Source: Hymenobacter aquaticus
GTDB taxonomy: Bacteria; Bacteroidota; Bacteroidia; Cytophagales; Hymenobacteraceae
NCBI RefSeq assembly: GCF_004765605.1
Contig: NZ_SRLC01000001.1
Coordinates: 2,976,001-3,040,000, forward strand
Length of the DNA: 64,000 bases
Direction of reading: 5' to 3'
Part shown: positions 24,085 to 31,801 of the stretch, piece by piece
Position numbering within the stretch: the first letter of the stretch is position 1
Layout of the letters: each line of letters starts with the position of its first letter
The notes under the pieces: model-generated
Databases searched by the model: none
What the model saw: the letters and a program-made list of their open reading frames with translations, nothing else
Told to the model about the DNA's origin: nothing
Translations under genes and position numbers: made by a program

Positions 24085-25128
24085 ATGGATATGTCCGACG
24101 AAACCCTGCCCGTTGCGGCCGAGTCGCCCTGCTCTTCGCTTATCACCGAGTTCGACCCGTATTGGCAGGGGCCCAACACCAGCTCGACCCACGAGCTGGC
24201 CATTACCAAGGACTTCGTGTTCGTCAGCGGGCAGCTGATGGATCAGGTAGCCAAGTTCGACCACGCGGGCCAGTTGCTGGGGCACTTCAACATGCCGGCC
24301 GGCAGCGGCCCCCACGGCCTGCTCATCGACCAGGAAGACCAGCTTTGGGTGTCCCTGGAATTTGACGGCCGCATCGTCCGCCTCAACGACAACGGCGACA
24401 TCACCGACTCCATCGACGTCACCATCAACAGCGCCGGGGGCCGCATCAACCCCGCGCCCCACGGCATCTGCCAGCACCCCGACGGCAACATCTGGTTCAC
24501 GGGCAAACGCACCAGCACCATCGGCTACGCCGTGCCCGGCCAGTACACGGAGCACATCCAGCTCAACACGCTGGCGGCCCTGCCCATCTTTCTTTCGCCC
24601 GGCCCCGATGGCTGCATCTGGGGCACCGAGCTGCTGGGCAGCGCCATTCTGCGCATCAGCCCCAACCGGGCCGACCGGGTGCGGGAGTTCAAGACGCCCA
24701 CACCCAACAGCCGGCCCATCGGCATTATTCCCGACCCGCTGCTGCCCTGCATGTGGTTTTCGGAGGAAGCGGGCCGCAAAATCGGGCGCATCAACATGGA
24801 AGGCCGCATCCAGGAATTTACCCTGCCCCTGCTCCAGCCTAACTACATCCTGGGCTCCCTCACCTTCGACCGGGAAATGAACCTGTGGGTGCAGGTCTAC
24901 GTCGATACTTCCGTGCCCGGCCTGCCCGGCCCCGACTACCTGCTCTGCATCGACAAGGCCATCCGCACCAGCCATGACCCCTACCTGTTCGGCGTGCCCC
25001 TGACGACCCACCGGCTGCCCAGCTCGCGCACCATGCTGCACCGCATCAAAACCGACCCGGCCGGCAACCTCTGGTTCACGGAGATGATGACCGACAAGCT
25101 GGGCAAAGTCACGCTGGCGCCGGGGTAG
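24085..25128 (+). CDS. Streptogramin-lyase-like (Vgb) beta-propeller protein
   Basis: 347 residues from ATG 24085 (MDMSDETLPV). The frame is open back to 23956, but that stretch overlaps the shared upstream motif and looks non-coding. It has repeated four-stranded propeller blades of the Vgb/SMP-30 type: GPHGLLIDQEDQLWVS, PHGICQHPDGNIWFTG, LSPGPDGCIWGTELLG, MWFSEEAGRKIGRI and TDPAGNLWFTEM. Vgb enzymes linearise type B streptogramins; many paralogues in environmental bacteria are simply propellers of unknown function, so antibiotic resistance should not be assumed. No signal peptide from the chosen start. Confidence 0.78.
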   Translation: MDMSDETLPVAAESPCSSLITEFDPYWQGPNTSSTHELAITKDFVFVSGQLMDQVAKFDHAGQLLGHFNMPAGSGPHGLLIDQEDQLWVSLEFDGRIVRLNDNGDITDSIDVTINSAGGRINPAPHGICQHPDGNIWFTGKRTSTIGYAVPGQYTEHIQLNTLAALPIFLSPGPDGCIWGTELLGSAILRISPNRADRVREFKTPTPNSRPIGIIPDPLLPCMWFSEEAGRKIGRINMEGRIQEFTLPLLQPNYILGSLTFDREMNLWVQVYVDTSVPGLPGPDYLLCIDKAIRTSHDPYLFGVPLTTHRLPSSRTMLHRIKTDPAGNLWFTEMMTDKLGKVTLAPG

Positions 25129-25363
25129 CAGCACGCCCACCGGAGAGCGGCCCGAAGTTTAGCAACGCAAAAAACCGGCGCGCAGTCGGGGGCAAGCCTG
25201 GTCGGCGGAAGACAGGACTACCAAGTCATTTTTCCCTTTTCCCGATCATACCCCGCCGCGGGCTTTGCGGGACGCTGCTTTTTCCGCGCTGCGCCGCCCA
25301 ACCCTACCCGCCGCCTGCTTATCTTGTCCTGCCTTTTTCCGCTCCCTTTCGCCCTTTGCTCCC

Positions 25364-25945
25364 ATGTTCCGTCCGCTCGGCTGGCTTGTTCTGCTCCTGT
25401 TGCTGCTGCCCCACCTCGGCCACGCCCAGTGGGCCGTCACCAACTGGGTCAGCACCCGCGTCGACGACCACCTCGTGGTGGAGCTGCCCTACGTCACGGA
25501 AGTGGAGCTCGACAAAAAGGAGCCCGGCACCCGCATCTTCTCCACCGAAACCGAGAGCATCGTGCTCGTCGTGGGCAGCGTCGATCTGCGCTACTCGCCC
25601 AAGTACTTCCCCGACGGCACCGTCACCGTCGCCTCCCTCAACAAGTACTTCAACCGCATCCTGCGCGCCCAGGTCAAGGGTCTGAAGCACATGCAGGCCA
25701 CGCTCGTGTCGCAGGCCAACGTGGTGTTTGCCGGCAGCCCGGCCCGCGCCGTGCGCTTCCGCTTCACCGACGACGTGCGCGACCAGCCCGCCTACCTCGA
25801 CTTCATCTACCTCTGGCGCGGCGACCATATCTACATGCTGGCCACCTCCTACCGCCTGCCCGAAACCGCCGACACCATCGCCGACCGTAAACGCTTCCTC
25901 AAGTCCGTGGTCTTCGGCGACGAGCAGCCGACCAGGGAGTTTTAG
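25364..25945 (+). CDS. Hypothetical secreted protein
   Basis: 193 residues from ATG 25364, which opens with a clear signal peptide (FRPLGWLVLLLLLLPHLGHAQ); the frame extends upstream to 25265, but that part is GC-rich leader-like sequence. The mature part is beta-rich (DDHLVVELPYVTEVELDKKE, IVLVVGSVDLRYSP) with a following helix (LNKYFNRILRAQVKG) and a C-terminal helix, like small periplasmic alpha/beta domains. No family recognised. TATCTTGT at about 25320 may be a weak -7 box. Confidence 0.7.
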   Translation: MFRPLGWLVLLLLLLPHLGHAQWAVTNWVSTRVDDHLVVELPYVTEVELDKKEPGTRIFSTETESIVLVVGSVDLRYSPKYFPDGTVTVASLNKYFNRILRAQVKGLKHMQATLVSQANVVFAGSPARAVRFRFTDDVRDQPAYLDFIYLWRGDHIYMLATSYRLPETADTIADRKRFLKSVVFGDEQPTREF

Positions 25946-26141
25946 CACCGCCCCCTGCAACGGCCGCTTCGACGAAGCCCCAACGAAACCGGAGCCCGAG
26001 CATCCTGCGTGTAGCCAAGCCCGACCAAGAACCACTTGAACGTCGCCGCGCCCAGTTCCGCCAATCATTCTGAGGCTCGAACCTGTTGTGCGGCCAATGC
26101 GTTAAGAGCCTGACAGCAATGGCTCTTTGCCGCTAATTCAG

Positions 26142-26149
26142 TAGCTTTG
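26142..26149 (+). promoter_or_regulatory. -7 box (TAGCTTTG) giving a nearly leaderless mRNA
   Basis: TAGCTTTG matches TAnnTTTG and ends 5 bp before the ATG at 26155, so the transcript would start at or near the start codon. An inverted repeat AAGAGCC/GGCTCTT (26104-26110, 26121-26127) lies just upstream. Confidence 0.45.
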
Positions 26150-26154
26150 TTTCC

Positions 26155-26313
26155 ATGAAAAACGCCACCTCCAGCCCCGCTTGCCTGCCTAAGCCGGCCG
26201 CGCAGCCCACTGCTCCCAAAGCTCCGGCTCCGGTTCCAGTGGCAGCTTTCCGGCCCGTGCAGCCGGAGGATTTAGCCGCTAAACGGCGCAAAGCCTACCC
26301 CTACCTGTTTTGA
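26155..26313 (+). CDS. Small Pro/Ala-rich peptide coupled to the next gene
   Basis: 52 residues beginning MKNATSSPACLPKPAAQ, with a Pro/Ala-rich, probably disordered first half and a basic/aromatic end (AAKRRKAYPYLF). Support: a -7 box immediately upstream, and a stop (TGA 26311-26313) that overlaps the TTG start of the following gene in the frame TTGA, as in translationally coupled pairs. A small unstable partner such as an antitoxin-like protein is one possible role, but no motif proves it. Confidence 0.55.
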   Translation: MKNATSSPACLPKPAAQPTAPKAPAPVPVAAFRPVQPEDLAAKRRKAYPYLF

Positions 26314-26921
26314 TTCCCTCCGATTTTCCGGGTCAACACTACCCGTTTCGCTTTATTCGTGAAGAGCCGCCCTACTCCCCGGGCGGCTTTTTACTTGAGC
26401 GGTTTATCTGCCCATTCAAAACGAAAAAGGGCCGACACTACATTATTCAGGTTGAGCAGTATCAGCACCACATCTACGTGCTCAAATTCTACCTCAAAGC
26501 CCACCGCTACCAGCAAGACCCGGAGCCCAAATACTACTTCCAGACCAACGACGGCCCGGCTGAAGCCATCCGCATCCTCAATACCTGCCTCGCGGTCATG
26601 CTCTACCTGCTGAAGCGTGACCCGCTGGCTTCCGGCGGCTTCATCGGCACTCCCAAACCCGAAGAAGGAGCGCAAGTCACCAACGGTCAGCGCTTCCGCA
26701 TCTACTCCCAGCTGGCCCGCGACTTTTTCCCACCCCAGCGGTGGGACCACCAGCACAGCCCCGAAACCAACGCCTACCTCCTGCTCAACAAGGCGGCCGT
26801 GGCCCATTACCCCGACCTGCTCCCCCAGGCCCAGCAGATGTTCCAGGCCCTCTACCCCGATTTCTCCACCGCCCTCAGCGACACCCTGCGGCCCATAGTC
26901 CCGCCGATCCGGATTGGGTAG
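26310..26921 (+). CDS. Hypothetical protein, second gene of a coupled pair
   Basis: 203 residues from TTG 26310 (MIPSDFPGQHYPFRFIREEP); no in-frame ATG is available nearby. The central stretch YIIQVEQYQHHIYVLKFYLK followed by a helix (AEAIRILNTCLAVMLYLLKRDP), GGFIGTPK, and FRIYSQLARDFFPP resembles in layout the DUF6934-type proteins of Bacteroidota (beta sheet, helix, 'GS/IG', then RxxxY), but similarity is too weak for a firm call. No signal peptide. It overlaps the stop of the upstream 52-residue gene by 4 bp. Codon use is similar to the host. Confidence 0.65.
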   Translation: MIPSDFPGQHYPFRFIREEPPYSPGGFLLERFICPFKTKKGRHYIIQVEQYQHHIYVLKFYLKAHRYQQDPEPKYYFQTNDGPAEAIRILNTCLAVMLYLLKRDPLASGGFIGTPKPEEGAQVTNGQRFRIYSQLARDFFPPQRWDHQHSPETNAYLLLNKAAVAHYPDLLPQAQQMFQALYPDFSTALSDTLRPIVPPIRIG

Positions 26922-27106
26922 GTAACGTAGCGTTTAGTATCAGCCGCCACTTCCCGAAACGAAGCGGGATTTGGGCAGTTCTGCCTCCTCGCCCGTATAA
27001 GGCCCCGATGGTCCGTTGGCGAATCCGCTCTAACTTGCGGCCGGGTTGAGCCGAGTGAAAACGCAGAAGCCTTCCATTCCCACATTGAGTCACGAATACA
27101 GCACCT

Positions 27107-28042
27107 ATGGCTTCCGGTTTTTTTGCCCTTTTAGATGACATTTCCGCTTTAGTAAAAGTAAGCGCGGCCAGCCTCGACGACGTGCCGGCCCAGGTAGCCA
27201 AAACCACCGGCAAAGTTTCCGGCATCGTCATCGACGACACGGCCGTGACGCCCAAGTACGTCGTGGGCCTCGACCCCGCCCGCGAGCTGTCCATCATCTA
27301 CCGGATAGCCAAAAAGTCGCTCATCAACAAAATCCTGATTCTGAGTCCGGCCGCCCTGATTCTGGGGTACTTCGCCCCCTGGGCCATTACGCCCATCCTG
27401 ATGCTGGGCGGGGCTTACCTCTGCTTCGAGGGTTACGAAAAGGTCCATTCCCTATTCAGCCCCCACCACGCCGTCGATGTGGAAAGTGACCAGGTGCAAA
27501 CCATTACCCCGGAAGAGCTGGAAGAAGAACGCGTGGCCAGCGCCGTGCGCACCGACATCATCCTGTCGGCCGAAATCATGGCCATTGCCTACAGCCAGGT
27601 CACCGGCCAGCCCATCCTCAACCAGGTGGCCGTCATGCTGGCCGTGGCCGTCTTCATCACCGTGGCCGTGTATGGCTTCGTGGGCCTCATCGTGAAAGCC
27701 GACGACATCGGCATGCACCTGGCCCAGGACAACTACGGCCCCGCCACCCGCAAATTCGGCCGCAGCCTGGTCAAGTTCATGCCCCACTTCCTGAACATTC
27801 TCAGCTACGTGGGCACGGCCGCCATGCTCTGGGTGGGCGCCGAAATCATCCTCCACGGCATCCCCTTCACCGCCCACCTGCTTCACGAGCTGGAGCTGTC
27901 CCTGGCCAATATCCCGGCCCTGGCCTGGCTGGCCAAGGTGCTGGTCTGCGCCGTAGCCGGCCTGCTCATCGGCTTCGTGGTCGAAAAGCTGGTGCTGCTG
28001 GTCAAGAAAGTACTCGGCAAGGATACCCAGGCAGCCCACTAG
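27107..28042 (+). CDS. DUF808 (YedI-like) inner membrane protein
   Basis: 311 residues matching YedI/DUF808 across its length: SGFFALLDDISALVKVSAAS at the start, KVSGIVIDDTAVTP, GLDPARELSIIYRIAKKSLINK, and PWAITPILMLGGAYLCFEGYEKV. About six transmembrane helices. It is widespread and conserved in bacteria, but the function is unknown; a transport or membrane-maintenance role has been suggested for the family only by context. A 20-bp perfect hairpin follows the stop. Confidence 0.87.
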   Translation: MASGFFALLDDISALVKVSAASLDDVPAQVAKTTGKVSGIVIDDTAVTPKYVVGLDPARELSIIYRIAKKSLINKILILSPAALILGYFAPWAITPILMLGGAYLCFEGYEKVHSLFSPHHAVDVESDQVQTITPEELEEERVASAVRTDIILSAEIMAIAYSQVTGQPILNQVAVMLAVAVFITVAVYGFVGLIVKADDIGMHLAQDNYGPATRKFGRSLVKFMPHFLNILSYVGTAAMLWVGAEIILHGIPFTAHLLHELELSLANIPALAWLAKVLVCAVAGLLIGFVVEKLVLLVKKVLGKDTQAAH

Positions 28043-28071
28043 CCGGTCTGGTCACCGGCCGCAACTCCTTA

Positions 28072-28115
28072 CAACGCCAAGAGCCCCCGGTCAGCACCGG
28101 GGGCTCTTGGCGTTG
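28072..28115. terminator. Long perfect hairpin after the DUF808 gene
   Basis: A 20-bp perfect stem (28072-28091 with 28096-28115) with a 4-nt loop CAGC, 29 bp after the stop. No T-tract, so factor-independent termination is uncertain. Confidence 0.6.
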
Positions 28116-28217
28116 CAGGCCCCTGTGCTCACCCAAAAAAATTCCGCAAAACCCCGACCTCCGGTCACCAAAACCCCGCGGGGTAGTCACCAAAATCCCG
28201 ACCTCCGGCCCCAACGC

Positions 28218-28403
28218 CCCGCGGCCTGGTCGCAGTCGTCCGCGGCCCGGTTTCGAGGCTCCGCGGTGTAGCCCCGGTCGTTGCGGGTGCGGCCCCGGTC
28301 GTCCGCGGTGTAGCTTCCGGGCTCCGCGGCCTGGTTTCGGGACTCCGCGGTCCGGATTCAGTTGTCCGCGGCCTGGGCGCAGCGTTCCGCGGCACGGTCA
28401 CCC
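28218..28403. repeat. 21-bp tandem repeat (minisatellite), about nine units
   Basis: Units begin TCCGCGG (once CCCGCGG, once TTGCGGG) at 28218, 28239, 28260, 28281, 28302, 28323, 28344, 28365 and 28386, each exactly 21 bp apart; the last is partial. The second halves vary. Upstream at 28153-28210 the segment GTCACCAAAA(C/T)CCCG is also duplicated. The period is a multiple of three, so the minus frame encodes a degenerate seven-residue repeat, but no start, promoter or family supports a protein. Confidence 0.85.
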
Positions 28404-28420
28404 TTTTTCAAGGCTACGCG

Positions 28421-28442
28421 CGTGCTAATCCCGCGAAATTCC
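28421..28442 (+). promoter_or_regulatory. Upstream motif shared with 23961-23982 (copy 2)
   Basis: CGTGCTAATCCCGCGAAATT plus CC, 20 of 22 identical to the copy upstream of the Vgb-like gene, 93 bp before the ATG at 28536. It lies directly after the minisatellite. Confidence 0.5.
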
Positions 28443-28535
28443 GCTATTCTTAACGCTCTATTCTGCTCTATTCTACCCCAGCCTATTCCAACGCCCAGTA
28501 GTCTCCTTTTTATCCTTTTACCCCCTCCTACCAGT

Positions 28536-29237
28536 ATGCTTACCACCAAACAGGATAACCGCCTCACCGCGGCCGAAAACGTAGCCGCCGCCCTCACCCA
28601 GGACGCCACTCCCTACGCCCAGGACAAAGCCCTCCAGCAAATCAGCCAGGAGCTGGCCGCCTTGCTCCAGGCCCTGCGCCCCCTGCGCCAAAAGGGCCTC
28701 CGCGCCACCAGCAAGGGTGCCTCCAAAACCAAGGGCCAGCGCCGCGAGCAGCTCGCCACCAGCGCCGCCGAAGTAGCCGGCGACCTGTATTCCTACGCCA
28801 CCGACCAGCAAAACCGCGGCCTCCAAACCAGCGCCGACTACAACTACTCCACCCTGGTCAAGATGCGCGCCACCGCCCTCACCGACCTGGTGCAGCACCT
28901 CTACGACGAAGCCGCCGCCCACCAACCCGCCCTGCTCGACTACGGCCTCACCCCCGCCCGCCTCCAGGAGCTCAAAGACGCCCTGGCCGCCTTCACCGGC
29001 ACCAAAAACGACCCGCGCCAGCACATCACCGAAGGCAAAGCCGCCCGCCTCGCCATCAAAGCCCAGTTCTCCAACCTGGCCACCCTGCTCGAAGACCGCC
29101 TCGACCGCAGCCTGCGCAAGTACGCCCGCTCCCACTCCGAGTTCTACCACCGCATCAGCGCCGCCCGCCAAGTCATCGACCGCCCCGGCAAGCAGCAAGG
29201 CGGCGAAGAAGAAGAGACGCCAGCCAAACCGCAGTAG
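28536..29237 (+). CDS. Hypothetical helical cytoplasmic protein
   Basis: 233 residues from ATG 28536 (MLTTKQDNRLTAAENV); earlier in-frame starts run through the shared promoter motif. Almost entirely predicted helix, rich in Ala, Gln and charged residues, with long amphipathic stretches (QDKALQQISQELAALLQALR; FSNLATLLEDRLDRSLRKYA), a basic patch (KKGLRATSKGASKTKGQRRE) and a Glu-rich tail. No membrane segment or signal. It may form a helical bundle or coiled coil; no family recognised. It precedes the antitoxin gene by 65 bp in the same direction. Confidence 0.7.
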   Translation: MLTTKQDNRLTAAENVAAALTQDATPYAQDKALQQISQELAALLQALRPLRQKGLRATSKGASKTKGQRREQLATSAAEVAGDLYSYATDQQNRGLQTSADYNYSTLVKMRATALTDLVQHLYDEAAAHQPALLDYGLTPARLQELKDALAAFTGTKNDPRQHITEGKAARLAIKAQFSNLATLLEDRLDRSLRKYARSHSEFYHRISAARQVIDRPGKQQGGEEEETPAKPQ

Positions 29238-29302
29238 CTCGTTTACTGAACCGCCAAAACAGTATCTTCGTTAACCAGTCATTGCTGTATTACTTTCTAC
29301 TC

Positions 29303-29527
29303 ATGGCACGAAAAAAACCACTCGAACTATCCGAAACGGGCCTTAAGCGGGTATTGAAAAATGCTTCCGGCCGGGTCAAGAGCGAAAACCTGGACCAGGG
29401 TATTGCCATCACCGTAATCGAGCAGGGCCAGATTGTCCAGATTCGTCCCGACTCCACGCGCCGGGTAGTGCGCAAGCAAGTAGCCCAGCCGGTTCATATC
29501 ACCGAAATGGAGCTGCGCCTTGACTGA
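29303..29527 (+). CDS. Putative antitoxin of a zeta-type module
   Basis: 74 residues (MARKKPLELSETGLKRVLKN), basic N-terminal half and beta-rich C-terminal half (IAITVIEQGQIVQIRPDS). It is followed, with an 8-bp overlap, by a zeta-toxin-like gene. The position, size and overlap are those of antitoxins paired with zeta-like kinases in Bacteroidota, and the antitoxin call rests on that context. TATCTTCG near 29262 may be its -7 box. Confidence 0.65.
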   Translation: MARKKPLELSETGLKRVLKNASGRVKSENLDQGIAITVIEQGQIVQIRPDSTRRVVRKQVAQPVHITEMELRLD

Positions 29528-30282
29528 GTTCATCCCACGACTTCGCATGCTTGCCGGACCCAATGGGTCCGGCAAGTCTTTTTAGTGCCTTCGCTCGCCA
29601 CCGAAATCAATCTGGGCGTTATCGTGAATGCCGATGAGATTGAGGCCAAACTCAAGGCCCAGTTCCGGTACCGCACCCGCGTATTCAACCTGCACGACTG
29701 GAAGCTGCTGCTCACCCAGCAGGACCTGGAAGCCTTCTGGGCGACTGAAGATGCCCGCAACAGCCCCGGTTAACCCAAGAGCAACTCCAGCAACTTCGCA
29801 TTGAAGAGAATATGCTGTTGCTTACCCGCGTCAAAATCGATTCTTACCTAGCTTCCCGGGTAGCGGAGTTTCTGCGCTACGCCCTGCTGGCGGCCCGCCA
29901 GTCCTTCACGTTCGAAACCGTGATGTCGCACCCCTCCAAGCTCGATTTCCTGCGCGACGCCCAGGCCGCCGGCTTCCGTACCTACCTCTATTTCGTCGCC
30001 ACCGAAGACCCCGAAATCAACGTGGGCCGCGTCCGGGCCCGGGTGCAGAAGCACGGCCACGACGTAGCCCGCGACAAAATCATCAGCCGCTACGCCCGCA
30101 CCCTCGATTCCCTCTTCGACGCCGTGCGCCTCGTCAACCGCGCCTTTCTCTTCGACAACTCCTACGCCGCTCCCCAACTCATTGCCGAAATAGAAGAAGG
30201 CAAGCGCGTAGAGTTCAAAACCCCCACCATCCCCACCTGGGTCGATACCTATTTCCGCCAAAAAGCCATCCGCAAAAAGTAG
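29520..30282 (+). pseudogene. Zeta-toxin-like P-loop kinase with two frameshifts
   Basis: Three reading frames join to one zeta-family protein. Frame A (TTG 29520 or ATG 29547) encodes TEFIPRLRMLAGPNGSGKS with the Walker A motif and stops at TAG 29583. Frame B (about 29579-29773) encodes LVPSLATEINLGVIVNADEI and onward. Frame C (about 29770-30282) encodes QLRIEENMLLL, then FTFETVMSHPSK, YLYFVATEDPEINVGRV and the C-terminus. Both junctions need one missing base (-1): one at a T5 run, one beside C4. Zeta toxins phosphorylate UDP-activated sugars. The gene is either decayed, miscalled at homopolymers, or (first site only) a -1 shifty stop. Confidence 0.75.
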
Positions 30283-30290
30283 CCCTCCCC

Positions 30291-30396
30291 TGTCATCCTG
30301 AGTGCAGCGAAGCGGAGCGAAGGACCTTCCTTCCCTACCTGATAAGCCTCATTCAACGCACAAAGCCCTTTACCACGCAAGTAGTGAGGGGCTTTT
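30291..30396. repeat. Dispersed repeat, copy 2 (half element)
   Basis: It begins TGTCATCCTGAGTGCAGCGA, contains GCGAAGGACCTTCCTT, and ends with a hairpin-forming stretch. CAAAGCCCTTTACCACGCAA and the next five bases (30361-30385) are exactly inverted at 45975-45999 in the full copy. It starts 8 bp after the zeta-toxin stop. The remainder of the gap to 30592 is AT-rich with no gene. Confidence 0.8.
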
Positions 30397-30592
30397 CGTA
30401 TTCATATACAATGACTTGTCTCATGACACTATTGCTTTATTCCCTCATTTATCCATCATTCTAAATCCTGGGTGATTCAGAATCGCACAGTCGGGAAACC
30501 TTCTATTCTATAAAATATTCGCAAAACTGTCATATGATATAATTTTTTGTATATTCAATCAAATTAATACTTAAAAAATAACACCATTGCAG

Positions 30593-31702
30593 ATGAAACT
30601 ACTCTTTACCCTACTTGCAACCACAGCTGCCATCATGACATGCACAGCACAAACGAGTATTTTTCCCAAAACCAAACAAACTAATATTAATAACATTGGG
30701 GTTATTCAAAATTTTGGCCGCAAAACTGAAGTCAACCAATCTGAAAACATTGTAGACAATCCCAGAACAGAAAATATTATTACTAAAATAGATTTATCAA
30801 ATATTCCTGTACTTGAAAGAGCAAATGATATATACAAAAACAAGCGAAATACAGTTACAGATAGCATAAACACAATAGACCAAAAAATAAAATCCAGCAC
30901 TTCTATAATAGACCTCAATAAGTTAAAAACAAGGCGAGATGATAAAATAAATAAATTGTCTATAATAGAAGATTCTATTACAATATTAGAAAGCACTATA
31001 TACGCAATTCAGATATCGAGGGGGAATTTGCCCTGGTTTCTTCCTGTTGGAAAATCATATGAAGCCAGAGTTCTAGCAGAATATAACTTAACAAAGGCCA
31101 AAAGCTCAATTTCTGCTTTAAACAACTTTGCATTAATAGGCAATGTCAACAACGGATCCCTGTATACGGAGCTCGTTGGAGGGTATTTTGGAATTTTTAG
31201 AATTGGGCTATCCACTCTATTAGCTACATCAAAAGATACCGCTAGGAATAAGGAGGCAATACAGAGATTTGTAGGAGGAGGAGGAAATTCCGTATTAGAA
31301 TTAACCTATCCAGCGATATTTTATAAAAGCAAGTATTTTGAAACACAAACACTACTATCCATAAAAGCCTCAGCAGATATTCCAGCTTTTGGAACCAAGA
31401 CAGATCAGTTTGCAGGAAATTTAAATCCAGCATTCGATGTATATTTTGCGCTTACTACGGATGAGAGAGAATTTAAATTTTTTAGCAATACCAGAATTGG
31501 CCCCGTAGTTGGATTTAAAGATTTTTATACAAATTTGAATATTAGTAAAAAGGCATTTTTATATGCTCAAACAAACGTAGGAGTCATAATATCTGAAAAC
31601 TTATCAGTTTCGCTCACTATTCCTATAATTAGTACCCAGCGTGAATTGTTATACACACCTGTTAGGCTGAGTACTCAAATTATACCCAACAAAACCCGGT
31701 AA
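30593..31702 (+). CDS. AT-rich hypothetical envelope protein, probably acquired
   Basis: 369 residues from ATG 30593 (a TTG at 30587 is possible). Signal peptide (about 1-20, ending CTAQ), a Asn/Ile/Lys-rich middle with likely coiled coil (about 60-140; DSINTIDQKIKSSTSIIDLN, TRRDDKINKLSIIEDSITIL), then a beta-rich C-terminal half (about 190-369) that could be a small barrel or beta-sandwich. Base composition and AT-ending codons contrast sharply with every neighbouring gene, a sign of transfer from an AT-rich Bacteroidota. No family recognised. It lies next to a dispersed repeat and a decayed toxin gene. Confidence 0.75.
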   Translation: MKLLFTLLATTAAIMTCTAQTSIFPKTKQTNINNIGVIQNFGRKTEVNQSENIVDNPRTENIITKIDLSNIPVLERANDIYKNKRNTVTDSINTIDQKIKSSTSIIDLNKLKTRRDDKINKLSIIEDSITILESTIYAIQISRGNLPWFLPVGKSYEARVLAEYNLTKAKSSISALNNFALIGNVNNGSLYTELVGGYFGIFRIGLSTLLATSKDTARNKEAIQRFVGGGGNSVLELTYPAIFYKSKYFETQTLLSIKASADIPAFGTKTDQFAGNLNPAFDVYFALTTDEREFKFFSNTRIGPVVGFKDFYTNLNISKKAFLYAQTNVGVIISENLSVSLTIPIISTQRELLYTPVRLSTQIIPNKTR

Positions 31703-31801
31703 TTCACCGCCAAAACGTCAGCAACCCCCCTCTCGCACCCCGTTTGCTAGTCCCCTCGTAGAACTTCCTAACCGAAGCTCCCACCTAAGACTCAGCAAGC
31801 C

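Noticed and set aside
24085..25128. Streptogramin B resistance (vgb)
   Set aside because: The propeller blades match, but many non-resistance proteins share them and the catalytic residues cannot be confirmed by eye, so only a family-level name is given.
28165..28401. Minus-strand ORF with a seven-residue Pro/Arg/Thr repeat
   Set aside because: It follows from the 21-bp period of the minisatellite. No promoter, no homologous family and very low sequence complexity.
28218..28403. CRISPR array
   Set aside because: The period is only 21 bp in total with no conserved repeat longer than about 7 bp, no unique spacers and no cas genes.
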